Assembly: GCA_905221605.1 (NCBI GenBank)
Contig: CAJNDS010002779.1
Location: 948,116 to 1,012,115, forward strand
Source of the DNA: Symbiodinium natans
Taxonomy: Eukaryota > Sar > Dinophyceae > Suessiales > Symbiodiniaceae
Reading direction: 5' to 3'
DNA length: 64,000 nucleotides
Below the pieces are notes generated by a model, which saw only the letters and a list, made by a program, of their open reading frames with translations, did no database searches and was not told where the DNA came from. Positions 60,207-64,000 of this stretch are shown here, in pieces. The position numbers were made by a program, and so were the translations under genes. Each line of letters begins with the position of its first letter. The first letter of the stretch is position 1.

Positions 60207-61783
60207 ATGAAGACGGGCAAGACTCCCGGGGTAGATGGAGTCGCGGCGGAAATGCTAAAGTGGGCCCCCCAATCCTTGCAAGAACTGATCGCCCGACACA
60301 CACAAACGATGTGGGAGGCGGCAACTACGGCAGAAGTCAACGCGGCCGACGAGTGGCCCGAGGAGTGGACAGCGGCACTGGTCATACCACTATGGAAAAA
60401 CAAAGAACCCAAGTCCGACAAAGGCAACTGGCGAGGGGTAACGCTGCTCAGTATCGGGGTAAAAGTACTCGCAAGAATTGTAGCTACCCGCCTGCAACGC
60501 TTCACCGAAACATTTATGGACGAAACGCAACAAGGCTTCAGACGTAACCGGGGCGTGGATGACGTTCTCCAGATTAGTCGACGCGTCGCAGAGGAAGTCA
60601 GCTTTGCAGGAGGGGGCGAGACAGTGCACCTCACGCTGTATGATATCGAAAAGGCATACCCCCATGTAAACCGGGACGCTCTGTGGGAGCTGATGAAACG
60701 GCGGGGGGCCCCGCGGCCCCGCCCGCCTTCATAGCTCTGTGCCGGGCCCTGCACGACCGCACGAAATTTTCGATCCGTACCAGCGGCGCCACCTCCCGAG
60801 AATACACGGCCACCAGAGGCTTGAAAGAAGGATGCCCAACATCACCACCGCTATTCAACCTGTATCACCAAGCCGTCTTACAAGACTTTCGAAACAGGCG
60901 AAAACGCAAGGCCGATCAAGCCGGACTTCACGCCGGAATTCCTTGGCGGTTCCGGATAGACGAAAAATTGGTCAGACGCAACGCGGAGAAACTTATGACA
61001 AAAAACTTTCAAGTAACGGTCATTGGTGATATTGAGTTCGCCGATGACACGGCCACCATCGCCACACAGGCAGAAAGTGGTCAAGCGGATCGCCTACTCG
61101 AAGCTACTTTTACAGACTGGGGGGAAAAACTGAACCGCGAAAAGACAGAACTCCTACAACTACAGCCCAACACGGCCCCAGAGCGAAGGCAGTCCGACGA
61201 CCCACCGCCCAAAGTGCGACATGTGGGTGGGCACATAAATGCGGCCGGCACTCAGTGGGCGGACACAATACACAGATGCATCACCGCCAAACGGCGAGCC
61301 AAGGACATCGCAAAAGCATGGGCAACCGGAACCGCGCACGGAAGGGGGCGCACTAGCAGGGTCAAAATAGCCACCAGGCTCAAAGTCATGCGCAGCGTGG
61401 TCGTCCCCACGCTTACAGCGTTTGGCAGGTCTAGGGCATGGACGAAACAGCAAGTCGAGGCTCTACAAACGGTACAAACCTATGCACAACAGAGATGCTT
61501 TGGACTAGACCGGCTCATGGTTCGCGACCTGCGCATCACAACCGCGGCCCTACATAAAACATCGCGCGCATGCCCACACACCGACTACCGAAGCAAGCCT
61601 TATGGGGCTTTTGACCGGACGGCAGTTTCAGGCCACACCACGCAACAAGACAACACCAGTGGATACAAAAGGCGCTCAAAAGAGCCGATATCCACGAAAT
61701 GCACTGGTTCAAGCTGGCGCAGAACACGGAAAGCACATCATGGGACGCAGCCGTCCGACGGGCCTTCCCGAAAAAAAGGCTAA
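60207..61783 (+). pseudogene. LINE D reverse transcriptase, frame-shifted
   Basis: Part 1 (60207-~60710): KTPGVDGVAAEMLKWAP, WRGVTLLSIGVKVLARIVAT, TQQGFRRNRGVDDVLQISRR and LTLYDIEKAYPHVNRDALW (motif A Asp). Part 2 (~60720-61570, other frame): FIALCRALHDRTKFSI, TRGLKEGCPTSPPLFNLYHQ (motif B) and DIEFADDTATIA (motif C, FADD). A single frame change near 60700, in a GC-rich run GGGGGGCCCCGCGGCCCCGC, separates the halves. Confidence 0.72.
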
Positions 61784-61859
61784 CAAAAACAGCCATTCGC
61801 CAACTAAACCACTGGACCCCGACACAGCCGCTGCCAGATAACACCGCTCAAAGGCGACG

Positions 61860-62650
61860 CATCACGCGCGAAGTTTGGGTAAAACCGGCACATCAAGTGG
61901 GACCCACGGAATGCCCGGCGTGCGGACTCTCTTTTTCGAACAAACATGACTTACGAACACACTATCGCAGCCAACACTCTGTTCTGGACCAAACAAAGGT
62001 CACCACGCAAATTGTTCAGTGCAAGGAATGCCTCAAACACTTTCCAAATGCACACCTATTAACCAAACACCGATGCCCAGTGCTACACCAAGTCCCTCGC
62101 ACCGAGGATACGGACAATAAAGGCTGGCGACCTCTGGACATCCCCTTGCTGGACGTGCAACCAGACCAATGGGTCATTTACACTGATGGATCAGGAGGAA
62201 ACAACGATGGCAAAAGCGCCGGATGGGGGTGCGCAGTGTTCACCACCCCCCCCCCCCCCCTAATCGCGGTGACCCAACATTTCAACTGTTTGGGCCAGTG
62301 GTCACGGACTCCACCGGCCAACGGTTCCAAGGTGCAGAGGTAAAAACAAACAACACCGCAGAGCTGACAGGCATCATCGAGGCCTTAATATGGCTACGCG
62401 AAGAAGCGCCCGGAGACAAAACCACCCCGGTCGCATTTTGCTATGACTCCCAGTACGCGGCAGATAGCATGCGGGGACTTACAAGACCCATACACAACCA
62501 GAAACTCGTTCAACAGGGCATCGATCACTACCAAGATGCGAGCGCCGGTCGCACAATTACATGGCATTGGGTCAAAGGACACGAAGGCACTCACGGAAAC
62601 GAAGTAGCCGACCGTCTGGCTCACAAAGGCAGCCAAGGTGAAATAGGAAA
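61860..62650 (+). pseudogene. LINE D C2H2 motifs and RNase H, frame-shifted
   Basis: CPACGLSFSNKHDLRTHYRS-QH and CKECLKHFPNAHLLTKHRC precede RNase H: WVIYTDGSGGNNDG (D) in one frame; NNTAELTGIIEALIWL (E), FCYDSQYAADS (D) and HWVKGHEGTHGNEVADRLAH (H, D) in the next. The frame change sits in a C-run at ~62243-62260, a likely slippage site. Confidence 0.72.
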
Positions 62651-63029
62651 ACACAGTCGACGATGGGCAGCACCGCACACGCAAGCCTTAACGGTCGAAA
62701 CGGCTGAAACCTGTCGTAAGTGTGGGCGCGTCTTCAGGTCGGCCCGCAAATGCGGGGCCCATGAAAAAGCTTGCGAAGGCCAGTCCGAACTAACAGAGGA
62801 TCAACAAAAATGCCGCAAGTGCGGGGAAACCCTCAAAGACCGGAAGGCCCGGGCCATACACGAACCACAATGCACAGGCGATCCCAACAAAACAAGGTGT
62901 GCCGATACTGCAAAAAGGAGTACGAGTCCATGGCCAAACGCATCAACCACGAGGGGGCTTGCGCACAGCGCCCAACACAGGCCGACGGGGACTCGCTCAT
63001 CTGGGAATGTACGTGTGGGTGGCAACTGA
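62223..63029 (+). CDS. LINE D RNase H C-terminal part and first fingers
   Basis: From the C-run onward: TTDSTG-type linker, the E-D-D RNase H residues described for the parent domain, then CRKCGRVFRSARKCGAHEKA-C and CRKCGETLKDRKARAIHEPQ-C. Coherence passes to the overlapping frame 62771-63286 near 62880. Confidence 0.6.
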   Translation: MGVRSVHHPPPPPNRGDPTFQLFGPVVTDSTGQRFQGAEVKTNNTAELTGIIEALIWLREEAPGDKTTPVAFCYDSQYAADSMRGLTRPIHNQKLVQQGIDHYQDASAGRTITWHWVKGHEGTHGNEVADRLAHKGSQGEIGKHSRRWAAPHTQALTVETAETCRKCGRVFRSARKCGAHEKACEGQSELTEDQQKCRKCGETLKDRKARAIHEPQCTGDPNKTRCADTAKRSTSPWPNASTTRGLAHSAQHRPTGTRSSGNVRVGGN

Positions 63030-63286
63030 TCAACTCGAGAGACCGCGACGAACGAAGGCTTGAGGAAACCAGGCAACGTCACTTGGCTTACTGTCGCGGG
63101 TCCATGACAGCAAATGTCACCTGCCAGCATTGTGGCAAAACGTGGCCCGCAATCGTGGCCAATCAGGCGCATGAGTCTCGATGCCGGGGCGGCGAACTGG
63201 AACAGCGCACTTGTAAATGCTGCAACAGGGTATTCAACAAAATTGACACTTGTCGCAAACACGAGCGACAGATGAGAAATAGGTAA
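62771..63286 (+). CDS. LINE D C-terminal finger array
   Basis: CRYCKKEYESMAKRINHEGA-C, CTCGWQLINSRDRDERR...H...C, CQHCGKTWPAIVANQAHESR-C and CKCCNRVFNKIDTCRKHE. Linkers CRGSMTANVTC and CRGGELEQRTC match the CRGSxxANxxC pattern of LINE C1 and C2. The stop is TAG at 63284-63286. Confidence 0.65.
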   Translation: MRRPVRTNRGSTKMPQVRGNPQRPEGPGHTRTTMHRRSQQNKVCRYCKKEYESMAKRINHEGACAQRPTQADGDSLIWECTCGWQLINSRDRDERRLEETRQRHLAYCRGSMTANVTCQHCGKTWPAIVANQAHESRCRGGELEQRTCKCCNRVFNKIDTCRKHERQMRNR

Positions 63287-63498
63287 GCAACAAGAAAATA
63301 CAAACCACAAAAACAAAAAGAAACAAAAAACAACAACAACAATTGCCAACAATTGCCGAGAAGGACCTTCACACACACCAGGACGGCACACGCATGGTCG
63401 AGTAACTGGGACGCGCTAACAGGCTAATTATAAAGGGACGTACGACACACACGTAAAAGGGGTTAATAGATGCGAATAAGCACAACATGGCCATTATA

Positions 63499-63620
63499 CA
63501 CCGTACCCGTTACACGGCTTCGCCGTTCGCTCGGCCAAAAGAAGCGTCCTCAGGCGCAAGCAGAGCTATGCTCTGACCCCGCGTCCTCAGGCGCAAAAAG
63601 GGGAGCGTCCTCAGACGCAA
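63499..63620 (+). repeat. LINE D 3' UTR repeated hairpins
   Basis: Three copies of GCGTCCTCAGRCGCAA at 63544-63559, 63581-63596 and 63605-63620. The third folds as a perfect GCGTC-CTCA-GACGC stem-loop. A further AGAGC-TAT-GCTCT hairpin lies between copies 1 and 2. Confidence 0.8.
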
Positions 63621-63726
63621 GAACCCACCCCCCCCCACCCACCCCTTACCCGCGTACCTGTCGGCTCAAGCATCGCTGACGTAACACCCAACCCGCGCCC
63701 ACCGCCTCAAGTCAACAGATAGGGCG

Positions 63727-64000
63727 ATGCCATCTCAGACTGCTGAGATTCAGAACTTGAGGAGGGACCTTGACCTCCAAAACCAACCCCTACGGGTGGT
63801 GCTTGTAGGGTTCCCCGGACTGGACGCAGTGCATGACGAGCTGGAGGCAAAAAAGGAGTTGCATGAGCTGAAGAGCCGGGCCCCCACACTGATACAGGAG
63901 GCCCTAAAACAGGCCCTGGGCGAGAAATGGCTGGAGCCACGTTTGACCCGTGCTGACTTGGAGGTTCGCGACGTGCTAGCGCGTGGGCTTTCTGAAAGAT
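63727..64000 (+). CDS. LINE ORF1-like protein, truncated by window end
   Basis: ATG at 63727 opens MPSQTAEIQNLRRDLDLQNQ, VVLVGFPGLDAVHDELEAKK and IQEALKQALGEKW, then ADLEVRDVLARGL at the edge. The layout (helical start, then a 'RAxLxxVLxxG' helix) resembles ORF1 copies 1 and 2, so it probably starts another LINE. Incomplete. Confidence 0.5.
   Translation, partial: MPSQTAEIQNLRRDLDLQNQPLRVVLVGFPGLDAVHDELEAKKELHELKSRAPTLIQEALKQALGEKWLEPRLTRADLEVRDVLARGLSER

Larger units (their letters stand above)
57920..63640 (+). mobile_element. LINE D (APE-RT-RNase H-zinc fingers), decayed
   Basis: All parts are on the + strand in LINE order, with about five frame changes: APE (58556-~60170), RT (60207-~61570), C2H2 pair and RNase H (~61900-62650), CCHC-like finger array (62710-63286), then a hairpin-rich 3' UTR (~63499-63620). 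The sense strand is strikingly rich in A and C and poor in T, the opposite of LINE B and the OTU-LINE. Confidence 0.75.

Overview
This window reads as nuclear DNA of a dinoflagellate alga, probably close to Symbiodiniaceae or Suessiales. Four things point there. (1) There are pieces of a peridinin/chlorophyll a-c light-harvesting protein (LHC) with the dinoflagellate mature N-terminus FENELGVQ. (2) Introns very often start with GC, with an AG|GC-like sequence at both exon junctions. (3) Degenerate TTTAGGG/CCCTAAA telomere-like repeats are scattered through non-coding DNA on both strands. (4) The window is dominated by LINE and tyrosine-recombinase (DIRS-like) retroelements carrying large accessory domains. 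Gene calls come from reading protein motifs; no alignment or database search was run.

Layout. 0-2.3 kb: telomere-like spacer with small exon-like islands. 2.4-7.1 kb: a 7-exon SLC4/band-3 family anion (bicarbonate) transporter on the + strand, with all internal junctions resolvable; intron 1 holds a ~345 bp direct repeat pair and a long (GT)n tract. 7.1-17.2 kb: gene-poor spacer with telomere-like repeats, minisatellites and candidate 30-65 nt micro-exons. 17.6-20.0 kb: a decayed cut-and-paste transposase. 20-24.8 kb: tandem repeats, exon-like islands, an unrecognised ORF and a SAP-motif exon. 24.9-30.6 kb: a decayed LINE whose ORF2 joins an OTU cysteine protease, an APE-type endonuclease and a reverse transcriptase.

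30.6-57.7 kb: a light-harvesting gene copy split into four collinear + strand pieces. Two gaps are LINE insertions bounded by 19 bp and 17 bp target-site duplications. The first LINE (30690-44162) is itself interrupted, inside its endonuclease, by a ~7.4 kb DIRS-like element. That element encodes tyrosine recombinase, dual-specificity phosphatase, CCCH Gag-like protein, methyltransferase-like domain and DUF4326-RT-RNase H, and both its ends are packed with small hairpins. The second LINE (44261-49322) carries APE-RT-C2H2. The third gap is a GC-AG intron (49364-57566) filled with LINE fragments, an antisense Gag-like ORF and very long pyrimidine tracts. 57.7-64 kb: one more LINE (APE-RT-RNase H-zinc fingers) and the start of another ORF1.

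Only the SLC4 gene looks intact. The LHC frame is restored exactly if each LINE and one duplication copy are removed, so it is either a fresh pseudogene or a gene that depends on unusual splicing. The most novel element is the hairpin-ended, phosphatase-bearing tyrosine-recombinase retroelement.
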